34,301 bases of DNA. It comes from Xanthoparmelia taractica. Its lineage: Eukaryota; Ascomycota; Lecanoromycetes; Lecanorales; Parmeliaceae. The notes under the pieces are model-generated. The model was not told the DNA's origin, made no database searches, and saw only the letters and a program-made list of their open reading frames with translations. Both the position numbers and the translations under genes were made by a program. The DNA lies in assembly GCA_033085395.1 (NCBI GenBank), contig JANQBS010000356.1:1-34301 (forward strand), read 5' to 3'. Positions 34,299-34,301 of this stretch are shown one piece after another (the first letter of the stretch is position 1; each line of letters opens with the position of its first letter).

Positions 34299-34301
34299 TA
34301 T

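Noticed and set aside
1..34301. Starship element with a tyrosine-recombinase captain
   Set aside because: No DUF3435-like gene was recognisable near the left end, and long TIRs are not the usual Starship boundary. The unreadable left RIP island prevents full exclusion.

Overview
The window looks like nuclear DNA of a filamentous ascomycete (Pezizomycotina). It alternates normal-composition segments, which carry fungal-style genes with short GT-AG introns, and very AT-rich segments. The AT-rich segments have almost no CA/TG dinucleotides but keep CG. That is the signature of repeat-induced point mutation (RIP, CpA to TpA).

The whole window is bracketed by a 105-bp inverted repeat (1-105 and 34194-34298, 99/105 identical, all six differences transitions). 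It therefore looks like one large TIR-bounded unit carrying cargo. I found no transposase that I can assign to these outer repeats.

Layout: left TIR; RIP island to about 2340; normal-composition block with an intact 767-codon gene of unknown function (3511-5814); coding relics on the minus strand, the last a HET-domain-like pseudogene that stops at 7970. A second, nested transposon follows (7979-24841, 16.9 kb). It has imperfect TIRs beginning CAGGG/TAGGG and an exact 8-bp target duplication CGCGTCCC (7971-7978, 24842-24849), and it is heavily RIP-mutated.

Reading the nested element with RIP-type changes in mind (Trp or Gln codons turned into stops, His to Tyr, Gly to Asp or Asn) shows two recognisable genes. 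A Plavaka/KDZ-type transposase lies on the plus strand at about 21.5-23.4 kb. A TET/JBP-like 2-oxoglutarate/Fe(II) dioxygenase core lies on the minus strand at about 13.75-14.47 kb. This is the kind of transposon plus 5-methylcytosine-oxidase partnership known from fungal KDZ elements. Two or three further coding relics in it are unassigned. A small LTR (TRIM-like) element with 139-bp LTRs and a 5-bp duplication TTCTT (16257-17441) later inserted into it.

Right of the nested element are a RIP-degraded FAR1/MULE-like relic (about 25.0-26.0 kb) and a normal-composition block. This block holds a divergent pair of small genes (26722-27516 minus, 27854-28087 plus) and a secreted-protein gene with one intron that is broken by a frame change (28964-29552). 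A RIP island with a Copia-type gag relic (about 30.8-33.0 kb), a unique segment and the right TIR complete the window.
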